From Nanoarchaeota archaeon SCGC AAA011-G17 (lineage in GTDB: Archaea > Nanobdellota > Nanobdellia > SCGC-AAA011-G17): a stretch of DNA of 64,000 nt. The stretch covers positions 39,140 through 103,139 of the forward strand of contig AQRL01000035.1 in the NCBI GenBank assembly GCA_000402515.1, written 5' to 3'. The notes under the pieces are model-generated. The model searched no databases and was not told the origin of the DNA. It saw nothing but the letters and a program-made list of their open reading frames with translations. Below are positions 7,380-14,541 of this stretch, piece after piece. Every line of letters starts with the position of its first letter. Positions within the stretch are counted from its first letter, which is position 1. The position numbers and the translations under genes were made by a program.

Positions 7380-8143
7380 TTAAATCCTGCGTTTATTAGC
7401 TTATTTTTTGCTTGATCAAATAACTGTTTGTCTATTATTGGTTCATGCTGACCTTCTGACTCCTGTTTTGCAAATTTGACCTTTCCTAAATAAGTAGTAT
7501 TTTTGAGTAGTTTTTTTATGCCTGCGGTGGTCATACCATATTTTTTTGCTAGTTTTGTTAGAGATATCTCTGAGTTTATAAATTCCTGGAAGATTTGTTT
7601 AACTTCTTCTGCTTGTTCTGTATGTGGAACTAGCTTTTTATTTACCATTTTATATCCCTTTGGTGCTTTTGTAATGAATCCCCCATCTTTTGCTTTTTTT
7701 TGCATGCCAAAAGTGGTTCTGTCCCCTATAATATTCCTTTCAAACTCTGCAAAAGCTCCGATTATCTGGAACATTAACTTTCCGCTTGCACTGGCTGTTT
7801 CAATTTTATCTTGCATGGAAATAAAATCAATCCTCCATTCTTTTAGTCTGTCAATAGTTAAAATCAAATCTTTAAGGCTTCTTGAGAATCTGTCCAGCTT
7901 GTAGATAAAAATTGCCTGAAACTTCCTTTCTTCAGCATCCCTAAGTAAATTTATCATCTCTGGGCGGTTCAGGTCTTTTGCGGATTTTCCCTCATCCCTA
8001 TAAATTTTGAAAATTTCATAACCCAAGGCTTTTGCATAATTCTGCAGGGAATCTTCCTGGGCATCTAAAGAAAACCCGTGCTGGGCCTGGTCTTGAGTTG
8101 AGACTCTGATGTAAATTGCTGCTAAAGGCTTATTTTGGGTCAT
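7376..8143 (-). CDS. Serine recombinase (resolvase/invertase family)
   Basis: The N-terminal catalytic domain reads AAIYIRVSTQDQAQHG with nucleophile Ser15, then IFKIYRDEGKSAKDLNRP and FIYKLDRFSRSLKDL, the conserved Y-x-x-L-D-R-x-x-R block. A recombinase-type DNA-binding region follows (APKGYKMVNKKLVP, SLTKLAKKYGMTTAGIKKLL). At 255 residues it is shorter than large serine integrases. The ATG at 8143 is preferred to 8185 because the latter lies inside the upstream gene. No TnpB or transposase accompanies it, so it more likely resolves or integrates its own island. Confidence 0.9.
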   Translation of the reverse strand: MTQNKPLAAIYIRVSTQDQAQHGFSLDAQEDSLQNYAKALGYEIFKIYRDEGKSAKDLNRPEMINLLRDAEERKFQAIFIYKLDRFSRSLKDLILTIDRLKEWRIDFISMQDKIETASASGKLMFQIIGAFAEFERNIIGDRTTFGMQKKAKDGGFITKAPKGYKMVNKKLVPHTEQAEEVKQIFQEFINSEISLTKLAKKYGMTTAGIKKLLKNTTYLGKVKFAKQESEGQHEPIIDKQLFDQAKNKLINAGFK

Positions 8144-8153
8144 TTTTACTCTT

Positions 8154-8630
8154 TTAATATTTCTTTGGATATTCTTTAAAATCACTTATAATTTTAGGCA
8201 TTCCAATCTCATCCACTTGTTTATGAATTTGCATCCAAGAGACCATATCTTTTAATCGTTTTTCTTTATCCTTGTGCCCGGGAATTTCATTTCTAAATTC
8301 TTTTAAGAGGAGGTTATAATTTGGAATTTTAGATAGATTAATTTCTTCTAATTTACATATGTCATAAAAACTATTTATTTCTAAGATAATATACTGGTTT
8401 AATACATCAGAAGGATTAAATCCTGCTTTTATTGAAATCTGATGGGCTTCTAACTTTAGTTCCTTTTTATGTTCATCTATCAATTCTTTGAAGTCTAATA
8501 AACTTAAAATAGTAGCATAAATGTATTTTAAACGAAATTTTGGATCTAGTTCTCCTTTTTTAGATTCAAGATAGTCCAAAACTTTTTTTGAAGATCCAGA
8601 TTTTAATATTTCTCTAAATTCTTTATCCAT
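8154..8630 (-). CDS. Hypothetical protein, first gene of recombinase operon
   Basis: A 158-residue, all-helical-looking charged protein of unknown family. It is rich in Lys, Glu and Leu with no membrane segment or metal motif. Ten bases separate it from the recombinase, so both are cotranscribed from the promoter near 8697-8710, next to a perfect palindrome. It could be the operator-binding regulator of the island, but no helix-turn-helix is obvious. Confidence 0.65.
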   Translation of the reverse strand: MDKEFREILKSGSSKKVLDYLESKKGELDPKFRLKYIYATILSLLDFKELIDEHKKELKLEAHQISIKAGFNPSDVLNQYIILEINSFYDICKLEEINLSKIPNYNLLLKEFRNEIPGHKDKEKRLKDMVSWMQIHKQVDEIGMPKIISDFKEYPKKY

Positions 8631-8680
8631 TTCTCCTCTTTTTTGTGAACTTATGGACTATAATGGCTCGTCCACAGCAA

Positions 8681-8710
8681 CTTAGGGTGCCCTAAGTATA
8701 TAAATATTAT
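8681..8710 (-). promoter_or_regulatory. Promoter with palindromic operator for the recombinase island
   Basis: CTTAGGGTGCCCTAAG at 8681-8696 is a perfect inverted repeat with 7-base arms and a 2-base centre. It lies directly downstream, on the minus strand, of a TATA box (TAATATTTATATA, 8698-8710), at the expected transcription start about 25 bases on. This position suits repression by a dimeric regulator. Confidence 0.6.
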
Positions 8711-8805
8711 GGTAAATTTGGGGGTTTAGAAGGCTTAAAATGCTTGTTGGTATTTTTGAATAACTTTTCGATGATTTTTTATGTTTTTGTATACTTGCTT
8801 TGATA

Positions 8806-9135
8806 ATGAAAGAAAAAGTGTTTAGGTGCAAACAATGCGGTAAATGCTGCTTGACAACAGAATATGCTGATATTTCAAAGGAAGATATTGAATTGTGGAA
8901 AAAGATTGGCAGGTATGACTTATTTACTCCAGATATGTTGGTGGAATGGGATTATTTTGGTTCATCTGGATGGTTTAGAAACCAATTGTCTACTAGATGT
9001 CCTTTTTTAAGAAAAAAGAAGAATGAAGATACCTATTATTGTAAAATCCATAAAATTAAACCACTATTTTGTAGGTCGTTTCCAAAGGACAAAGAACATG
9101 CTAAGAACTTTTGTGGTTGTGTTGGTTATCTGTGA
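8806..9135 (+). CDS. YkgJ-family cysteine-cluster protein
   Basis: A 109-residue protein that begins with FRCKQCGKCC and has three later Cys groups (TRCPFL, YYCKIHKIKPLFCRSFP, FCGCVGY). This pattern defines the YkgJ/UPF0153 family, thought to bind a zinc ion or iron-sulfur cluster. Some relatives act in tRNA or protein modification, but the function here is unknown. The ATG at 8806 is chosen over a TTG at 8800. It is a single gene diverging from the recombinase operon. Confidence 0.88.
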   Translation: MKEKVFRCKQCGKCCLTTEYADISKEDIELWKKIGRYDLFTPDMLVEWDYFGSSGWFRNQLSTRCPFLRKKKNEDTYYCKIHKIKPLFCRSFPKDKEHAKNFCGCVGYL

Positions 9136-9222
9136 TTAAATTATTATCAAAAGATTTTATTGTTTGGGATGTGGTTTCTTGCTATACAAACGTTCTATAA
9201 TCCACATATATATATTATGATT

Positions 9223-9348
9223 TTATCTGTTTCTTATTCTTCTAGTATGCCCTCTGACCCTTATTTCTCTATATCTTGGTCTTCTTGTTAAAAACCATAA
9301 TATAAAAATTATGGCCAGGACCACCAACAAAAATGTTCCAAATCCCAT
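9223..9348 (-). CDS. Single-span membrane microprotein, 41 residues
   Basis: Minus-strand frame from the ATG at 9348: a hydrophobic helix (TFLLVVLAIIFILWFL, residues 5-20) followed by an arginine-rich tail with about eleven Arg residues. GAGGTG lies six bases upstream of the ATG, the strong ribosome binding site used by other small genes here. The positive-inside rule puts the Arg tail in the cytoplasm, where it could touch RNA or acidic proteins. Family unknown. Confidence 0.7.
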   Translation of the reverse strand: MGFGTFLLVVLAIIFILWFLTRRPRYREIRVRGHTRRIRNR

Positions 9349-9432
9349 AATAACACCTCTTACGGCATATAGATATTTTGATATTTAAACTTTTCTAGAA
9401 TATTTGTTGTTCAAATAAATGATTTTGTGTTT

Positions 9433-10200
9433 TTAAGATACTGGAATCAAACAAAGAACATCTACTATTGGTCCTAATGTTCCACTACTACTTATAAATA
9501 TAGTAGCTATACAAGCAACATTCCATAAATCTCCTATTTCGCTCTTTGGTTCAGCATATTTAACACTACACTCAGTTCCTACTCTTTCTGCTTTTTCACA
9601 TAAATCCAAAAAACCCTTTTCTTGTTCTACTCTTGAAGCTCCTTCACTTGTTTTAGCATCTATTATTTCAATTTTTTTAGGATAAGATTGATGAATCGTG
9701 TTATCCCCCTTAACTATCAAAATATCCGGTTCTTTTAAGAAATAGGGGTCTATTTTTTTGTTTAAATAATACTGGGTATTTTTTCCACCAATAAGAGTAA
9801 AATCTTCTATTTCAACATATCTATCACCAAAGTTTCCAGCTCTTGTTAATTCATCAATTGAGCTAAAAGAACGTTGTGCTTTCTGTGCATAATATTTCTG
9901 AACTGCTTTTTCCCAATCTGCTCCTTTCAGTCCATTATATTTTATTTTTTCTGTTGATGTTTTAATTTCTTTCTTAGCCAAATCATCGGCTTCTTTAAAG
10001 GTTTTAGTTTCTTGTCTTGATATTTTTTGTGTATCATCAATGTTCTTTTTGACTACATTTCCAGTAATCTTAGCCTCTTTAGATGATTTTACTCCCCCCT
10101 TGAATATATCACTTAACCAACCCCAACCAGCATTAACTGGTAGGGATATTACTAAAAATAACAAAAAACCCAAAAGAATAAATCTAATCCCCTTATTCAT
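9433..10200 (-). CDS. Secreted or membrane-anchored protein with nuclease-like domain
   Basis: A 255-residue protein with a signal peptide (IRFILLGFLLFLVISLPVNA, residues 5-24), a Lys/Asp-rich middle, then an alpha/beta region whose strands EPDILIVKG and KKIEIIDAKTSEG fit the P-D...D/E-x-K pattern of restriction-type nucleases. A hydrophobic C-terminal stretch (CIATIFISSSGTLGPIVDVLCLI) may re-anchor it. In symbiotic DPANN cells an exported nuclease could degrade partner nucleic acid or serve as a toxin. Both are inference. No immunity gene is evident next to it. Confidence 0.6.
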   Translation of the reverse strand: MNKGIRFILLGFLLFLVISLPVNAGWGWLSDIFKGGVKSSKEAKITGNVVKKNIDDTQKISRQETKTFKEADDLAKKEIKTSTEKIKYNGLKGADWEKAVQKYYAQKAQRSFSSIDELTRAGNFGDRYVEIEDFTLIGGKNTQYYLNKKIDPYFLKEPDILIVKGDNTIHQSYPKKIEIIDAKTSEGASRVEQEKGFLDLCEKAERVGTECSVKYAEPKSEIGDLWNVACIATIFISSSGTLGPIVDVLCLIPVS

Positions 10201-10249
10201 AAATATTTAATATTTTTATTATTTTTAAGGGTTTTGGTGTTTAGAAATA

Positions 10250-11062
10250 TTATCCCCCATTGGTTCTAAAAAATCCTATAATTCTTTTAGCAAGTTCCAC
10301 CATCCTTATTTCCTTCTTTTCTGGGTCGTCTGATGTATAAAATGAAACTTTTCCATTAATACTAATCTTAAAACTAATGCCTCCCTGTTCTTTTCCTTTT
10401 ACATAAAGAGGCTTTGAAATCGGGAGGAAACCCCTATCAATTAATCTTGTTTTTTTTAAATTTTTATCTTTTTTATGTTCAGTACTAAATCCTGCAGTCT
10501 CCCCATACTTTCCATAATCCTCTATTATTTGTTTCATATATTTTGAGGGAAAATGGGGGTTGGGTTTTATTTTTCCAGGGTCTGTTATTTTTAATATAGA
10601 GACTGATTCTGCTTTGGTATAGAATTCCTTTAATAACTTATAATCAAATTCCTTAATCTCTTCTATTTTTATTTTACCTGGAAATTTAGAAGATCCCAAT
10701 GCATCTATTATCCTATTTTTTATTTCCATAAAACTACCTCTTCCAAATCCAAATCCCTCATAAGCAATATATCCATCAGAAAAGATAATAACCATCTTTG
10801 ATTCTGAATCTGTGTAGTTATCTTGTTGAAATCCACTATTTTCCTGATTAAGAAATTGACTTCTAGAGGGTAAATCTTTATAATAATTAAATGTTAAAAA
10901 GTCATTATCTTGTTTAAAATTAAGAAACCCCTTCCTGTTCCTCTTATAAGACCCCCTCATACCAAAGCTTTTTAAATCAGAGTAAAGAATTTTTATTAAA
11001 TCTTCCTTTTTTGGAGGGGAACTTATGACCAATCTAGCAAAGCTAAGAGTCACGGATGCCAT
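10250..11062 (-). CDS. Hypothetical soluble protein, 270 residues
   Basis: The family was not recognised. The protein is mixed alpha/beta, with a Gly/Phe-rich stretch (YIAYEGFGFGRGSF) in the middle and basic C-terminal segments. No signal peptide or membrane helix is seen. It shares a 33-base divergent promoter region with the 4-helix membrane protein at 11096. A TATA element near 11083-11091 on its strand suggests a leaderless mRNA. It lies in the accessory region between the nuclease-like gene and other orphan genes. Confidence 0.65.
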   Translation of the reverse strand: MASVTLSFARLVISSPPKKEDLIKILYSDLKSFGMRGSYKRNRKGFLNFKQDNDFLTFNYYKDLPSRSQFLNQENSGFQQDNYTDSESKMVIIFSDGYIAYEGFGFGRGSFMEIKNRIIDALGSSKFPGKIKIEEIKEFDYKLLKEFYTKAESVSILKITDPGKIKPNPHFPSKYMKQIIEDYGKYGETAGFSTEHKKDKNLKKTRLIDRGFLPISKPLYVKGKEQGGISFKISINGKVSFYTSDDPEKKEIRMVELAKRIIGFFRTNGG

Positions 11063-11065
11063 AAA

Positions 11066-11094
11066 ATTAATATATCAACAAAGTATATAATCTT
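11066..11094. promoter_or_regulatory. Compact divergent promoter pair
   Basis: Only 33 bases separate two divergent starts, and two TATA-like blocks face opposite ways. AATTAATATAT (about 11067-11077) serves the plus gene at 11096 and TTATATACTTT (about 11082-11092, minus strand) serves the gene at 11062. Each is about 25 bases from its start codon, so both mRNAs should be leaderless and their polymerase sites overlap. Confidence 0.5.
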
Positions 11095-11095
11095 T

Positions 11096-11548
11096 ATGGT
11101 AAAAAAGAATCTTTTTTTGGAGAATATTGATTTATTTTTTTCAGGGCTCCTATTGATCTTTTTGATATTCTCAAATTACAGGGGGTGGGTTACTATTTTT
11201 TTTATCCCAGAACACATTTTTTTTCAAGGATACTTAATAGTATTTGGAGTTGTTCTTGCTGTATTAACTATTTTTTTATCTTTGGATGAGAAACTATTTT
11301 ATGTTTTAGACAAAAGAAATTTTAGAAAATTAACATTCAATATGTTTAAATTTCCCTTAATTGCTTCTGTTTTGGGATTCCTTCTAACCTTACTAAATCA
11401 GGGGGAGAAAAGTATCTGGTTTTTTTTCATAAATGTATCTATCCTTTTATATGTTATTTTATCTTGTTTTGAATTGTTTAAATTTATTTTTAACATCACT
11501 TATGGGATAAAAATAAAAAAAGCGGAAAAAGAATTAGAAAAAAATTAA
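11096..11548 (+). CDS. Four-helix integral membrane protein, unknown family
   Basis: A 150-residue protein with hydrophobic segments near residues 10-25, 36-58, 78-98 and 105-130, then a charged tail ending in KKAEKELEKN. No catalytic motif is seen. It diverges from the 270-residue gene with very close promoters, which may tie their expression. Confidence 0.65.
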   Translation: MVKKNLFLENIDLFFSGLLLIFLIFSNYRGWVTIFFIPEHIFFQGYLIVFGVVLAVLTIFLSLDEKLFYVLDKRNFRKLTFNMFKFPLIASVLGFLLTLLNQGEKSIWFFFINVSILLYVILSCFELFKFIFNITYGIKIKKAEKELEKN

Positions 11549-11626
11549 AAAATCCTGAATAGTGGAACTTTAGATAAGCTTAAAAGTTTTAAGATTTTAT
11601 TAAAATTAAGGTGATGGGAGATAAAA

Positions 11627-11965
11627 ATGACTGAAAGAGGAAATAGAAAATATATCAAAAATAAAGTTTATGAAGATGGGAGATTACCTTCTATCTTGAA
11701 TGATATAGAATTAGGAGACCTTGTTGAAATTGTTAGTGATGATGATAACAAAGAAGTTCAATTCCCCCCACTTAAAATGAGTGGATATGTCATAACCTTA
11801 GGTTCTATGCAAAGAGAAGAAAATGGTCCGCATTACTTGTGTATTGCACTGAGTGTATTTCACCCTTCAATGATAGAAGAGATAGGCAGGACACAAAAAG
11901 AATGGATGCCAAAGAATCCCCCTATTCCTGCAAAAGATATAGACAAGTATAGAGTTTTATCTTAA
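11627..11965 (+). CDS. Hypothetical soluble protein, 112 residues
   Basis: No recognised domain. It begins with a basic stretch (RGNRKYIKNKVYEDGRL) followed by strand-rich sequence with SDDDNKEVQFPPLKMSG and a Pro-rich C-terminal part. A GGTGATGGGAG region shortly before the ATG can act as a ribosome binding site. It is a single gene, convergent with the gene ending at 12014. Confidence 0.6.
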   Translation: MTERGNRKYIKNKVYEDGRLPSILNDIELGDLVEIVSDDDNKEVQFPPLKMSGYVITLGSMQREENGPHYLCIALSVFHPSMIEEIGRTQKEWMPKNPPIPAKDIDKYRVLS

Positions 11966-12013
11966 TTTTTTCTTTCTTTTTTCTCTGTCTAAAACTTTTA
12001 AGCAATGTTTAAA

Positions 12014-12541
12014 TTATTTATTTATTTTTTTATAGCCAACATAGATTAGAAGTATTAATGCAACCCCTGAAATTATGAATCTCAAGTAATCATCCATTGC
12101 TGACCAATATCTTATTACACCAACTAATATTGATAGTATCCCCCCAAATAAGAAGCCGTTAGCAACTGCATCTACTGATATTACTGTAAGGCCTAAAATC
12201 AATGTTATAATGCCCAGGATAGTCAAAATTACAAAAACATTCCGGTCATATACCTCTTTTACTGCAGTGTATTCCTTATTGCATTTGTAGGTTACATCAC
12301 AATAACCCATTATTACTGCACCGGTTGCTGTTGCTGTTTTTGGAACTTCTGGCCCTGAATAATGCCATAAACCACCTGCATCTGTGCATTCTTTTTCTGT
12401 TTGAATATTTTTAGAATAAAGTGTTTCCGGACAGAATTGAGTATATTCTGGTGATTTGTAGAAGGTAAAAATCCCATAATTAAAAAAAACATTTAATAAA
12501 ATTACAATCCCTATTGCCAAAGCTATTTGTTTGAATTTCAT
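12014..12541 (-). CDS. Membrane protein with N-terminal anchor, Cys-containing outer loop and three C-terminal helices
   Basis: A 175-residue protein. One N-terminal helix (residues 7-27) is followed by an outward loop of about 70 residues with four Cys (FCPET, ECTDAGG, GYCDVTYKC), probably paired as disulfides, then three helices (about 104-122, 126-146, 150-168). E-C-x-D-A-G-G-x-W resembles motifs seen in small archaeal surface proteins. It follows the coiled-coil winged-helix gene by nine bases, so the two form an operon. Function unknown. Confidence 0.65.
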   Translation of the reverse strand: MKFKQIALAIGIVILLNVFFNYGIFTFYKSPEYTQFCPETLYSKNIQTEKECTDAGGLWHYSGPEVPKTATATGAVIMGYCDVTYKCNKEYTAVKEVYDRNVFVILTILGIITLILGLTVISVDAVANGFLFGGILSILVGVIRYWSAMDDYLRFIISGVALILLIYVGYKKINK

Positions 12542-12550
12542 TTTTTCCTC

Positions 12551-13138
12551 TTATTTTATTGATAATAATCTTTTTTCTTTTTCTGTTAATCTTTTGGCTA
12601 ACTTATGACCCTTATCTGTTAAATTTAAAATAATTTCCCTTCCTTTTCTACTCTTTTTTAATAGCCCCCATGTCGATAAAATATCTGTATAGTTTGAAAC
12701 TAAAGATTTAATGTTTATATATTTTGTCCTTGGATAGAGTGTTTCTGCTAGCGCCCTCATTGGGATCCATTCCCCACTTGATTCATTAAGAAGATTTACC
12801 ATTCTCATCAAAAAAACCCCCTGTTGGTCAGTTATTAGGGTTTCAATATCTATTTCTTCATTTTTTAAAATCTCTTTTCTGGGTTCTTTGTAAGCTTCTT
12901 CTCTTTCATCTTCTTTTACTAAATAGCTTTCAAGCTTAGCTAATTTCATTTCTATATCTAATAATCTTCTATCAAAATTTTTAGAATTGTTTGTGTGGTG
13001 AGTATGGACCATATTTATCCGTTCATTTAATTTGCCCATATCACTTTTTATATTAATAAAGGAGTTCTGGACGGAATTATGAATATGATCTATTTTTTTA
13101 TGTACGTCCTCTTTTTTTTTGAATAACCACCAAACCAT
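12551..13138 (-). CDS. Coiled-coil protein with C-terminal winged helix
   Basis: A 195-residue protein. N-terminal VWWLF followed by basic residues may touch the membrane. Residues 12-80 form a His-rich coiled coil (KIDHIHNSVQNSF, MVHTHHTNNSKN). Residues 105-195 form a MarR-like winged helix (IPMRALAETLYP, GLLKKSRKGREIILNLTDKG). It starts at the edge of the palindrome block, with a TATA element (TATTTAAACA) about 25 bases before the ATG. Its domain plan matches the protein at 13738-14352, so the two may be distant relatives acting on the DNA between them. Confidence 0.75.
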   Translation of the reverse strand: MVWWLFKKKEDVHKKIDHIHNSVQNSFINIKSDMGKLNERINMVHTHHTNNSKNFDRRLLDIEMKLAKLESYLVKEDEREEAYKEPRKEILKNEEIDIETLITDQQGVFLMRMVNLLNESSGEWIPMRALAETLYPRTKYINIKSLVSNYTDILSTWGLLKKSRKGREIILNLTDKGHKLAKRLTEKEKRLLSIK

Positions 13139-13194
13139 TATATATATTAAAAAGTTTTTGTTTAAATAGTTTTGGGTGTTCTCTTATGAACTAT

Positions 13195-13440
13195 ATGAAC
13201 GGTTCAGCAACGGTTCAGTGAATCCTGTGAACGTTCAGTGAACGTTCAGTGAACAGTAATTATAATAAATTACATGTAAGTACTTACGTAAGTTACGTAA
13301 GATGTGTAAGTTACGGTTTATTTTTATATTTCACCGACGGTTTAAGTTGAAGTGTAAGTTACGTAAGTTACAGATCATGAAAGTGTAAGTGAACATTTGG
13401 TGACGTCATAGGAGTATTTTAGTGACGTCAGCGACGCTTT
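13195..13440. repeat. Palindrome cluster: GTTCAGTGAAC, TTACGTAA, TGACGTCA
   Basis: GTTCAGTGAAC (perfect, one-base centre) occurs twice end to end at 13233-13254 with a near copy at 13213-13223. TTACGTAA occurs at 13284-13291, 13293-13300 and 13359-13366. TGACGTCA occurs at 13401-13408 and 13423-13430. ACCGACGGT lies at 13333-13341. All are self-complementary. Several distinct palindromic words in under 250 bases imply binding of more than one dimeric protein. Confidence 0.75.
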
Positions 13441-13631
13441 ATTTTTAGTGAATATGAAGGAGAAAAACGATAATTTATAGGCATCTGTGATGGTTAATCA
13501 GCGACGAGGAATAGATTAGTTCGCACAATAGGGGTGTTTTGAGGAGATATATTAGGTTAATGTGACTATATAGAGGAGAGAAAGAGTGAATAAATACGCA
13601 AAAAACAAGGGAATTAAGAGGGTTCTATTCA

Positions 13632-13676
13632 TGAATAGGATGTGCACAGACCAAATTAGATGTGTTTAGGATGTGC
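13632..13676 (+). repeat. 45-base direct repeat, copy A (downstream of coiled-coil HTH gene)
   Basis: Matches copy B at 14360-14404 in 42 of 45 positions, same orientation, 728 bases apart, with the 13738-14352 gene between. It contains TAGGATGTGC at 13636-13645 and 13667-13676, 31 bases apart (three helical turns). Confidence 0.85.
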
Positions 13677-13737
13677 ATAAGTGAATAAGTGCATAGAATA
13701 CAGGTTAAAATTACGTATAAAAATAGAGAAATGATAG

Positions 13738-14352
13738 CTAAAATAGTCTTTTCTGTCCTGGATCGGACCCATAGTAAGCGGTGATTATTCTTTCCTTGTA
13801 GTTGAGGTTCCTAAAATCATCGAGTATCGAGAGAAAAACAGTCTTATTGTTGTGTTTTTTCTTAATTATGGGAGCACCCTTTTGTATCAGAGAGCTTATG
13901 TAGGTTCTGATGCATCCTTCGGATAATCCCATCTTTTTTGAGACATCGATATAGGTTACATTGCTTTTCTGATCCTCCTCTAGCTGGTAGATTGTCAAAA
14001 AAGCCAGTAATTCCTGTTTTGTAAGGGTTTTAAGCAGGCTTTCAATGTTCTCAACTACTGTCTTTAATCCTGATTTGTCATGTGAATAACTGTTGAATGA
14101 ATGAATGAATGAATGAATAGACCCTATTTTTTCCTCTGGAACTATTGTGTTTTCTTCACTATTTGGCTTTGATTTTGTTATTTCCCCCCTTAAATCCTCT
14201 ATTTTCTTTAGGAGGGTGTCTATTTGTTTGTTTTGCAGAGAAATAAGGTGTCTATTGTCTTCTATTTCTTTTTCAAGCTTGTCTGCGTGCTTTTTAGCCT
14301 CAATAAAGGAGTTTTTTACATTTTCTTTGAAAAAGGGGTCAATTTCTACCAT
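13738..14352 (-). CDS. Coiled-coil plus helix-turn-helix DNA-binding protein flanked by repeats
   Basis: A 204-residue protein. Residues 12-65 form a coiled coil (EAKKHADKLEKEIEDNRHL, LLKKIEDLRGEI). A low-complexity SIHSFIHSF linker follows, then a winged helix (KQELLAFLTIYQLEED, YIDVSKKMGLSEGCIRTYIS, basic wing IIKKKHNNKTVFLSI). The C-terminal domain resembles a winged-helix family I know to be multiplied in DPANN genomes. Its promoter lies inside repeat copy B, with a TAGGATGTGC site on each side of the TATA box, which suggests self-regulation. A plasmid-type replication initiator is an alternative role. Confidence 0.75.
   Translation of the reverse strand: MVEIDPFFKENVKNSFIEAKKHADKLEKEIEDNRHLISLQNKQIDTLLKKIEDLRGEITKSKPNSEENTIVPEEKIGSIHSFIHSFNSYSHDKSGLKTVVENIESLLKTLTKQELLAFLTIYQLEEDQKSNVTYIDVSKKMGLSEGCIRTYISSLIQKGAPIIKKKHNNKTVFLSILDDFRNLNYKERIITAYYGSDPGQKRLF
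14094..14117 (+). repeat. Tetranucleotide repeat (TGAA)6 inside a coding region
   Basis: Six perfect TGAA units (TTCA on the coding minus strand) encode the Ser/Ile/His/Phe linker of the 204-residue DNA-binding protein. A unit of four cannot change number without shifting frame, as in bacterial phase-variable genes. Confidence 0.85.
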
Positions 14353-14359
14353 TTTTATC

Positions 14360-14404
14360 TGAATAGGATGTGCACAGACAAATTTATATGTGTTTAGGAT
14401 GTGC
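14360..14404 (+). repeat. 45-base direct repeat, copy B (promoter of coiled-coil HTH gene)
   Basis: Second copy of the repeat at 13632-13676. On the minus strand it holds a TATA box (CATATAAATT, about 14381-14390) for the gene starting at 14352. TAGGATGTGC words at 14364-14373 and 14395-14404 flank that TATA box, 31 bases apart. Confidence 0.85.
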
Positions 14405-14541
14405 TTAATATATGTTTAAGTGAATAATTGAATGAATAAATTGAATTCTTCAGAATTTGGGCATTAGAAGGCTATAAAACCATAAATTTTATAAATAAGC
14501 TAACTTTGTTTTTAAAATATAAACTAGTCGAGGTGAATAAT

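Larger units (their letters stand above)
13139..13737. other. 600-base gene-free region packed with palindromes and repeats
   Basis: No coding frame with start signals is visible. The left part holds the promoter for the gene at 13138 and a dense set of perfect palindromes (13195-13440). The middle part is purine-rich on the plus strand (GAGGAGATAT, AGAGGAGAGAAAGAG). The right end holds one copy of a 45-base direct repeat (13632-13676). Several TGTAAG and GTGAAC words recur. The density is unlike any other intergenic region here and could be a replication, partition or multi-operator site. Confidence 0.6.

Noticed and set aside
13195-13440. CRISPR array
   Set aside because: Repeat words are short, palindromic and irregularly spaced, with no uniform spacers and no cas genes nearby.
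13139-13737. Possible tRNA or C/D-box RNA in the gene-free region
   Set aside because: GGTTCAGTGAATCC superficially resembles a T-arm, but no acceptor or anticodon stem could be paired. Similar searches at 19890-20375 and 63041-63240 also gave no credible tRNA.
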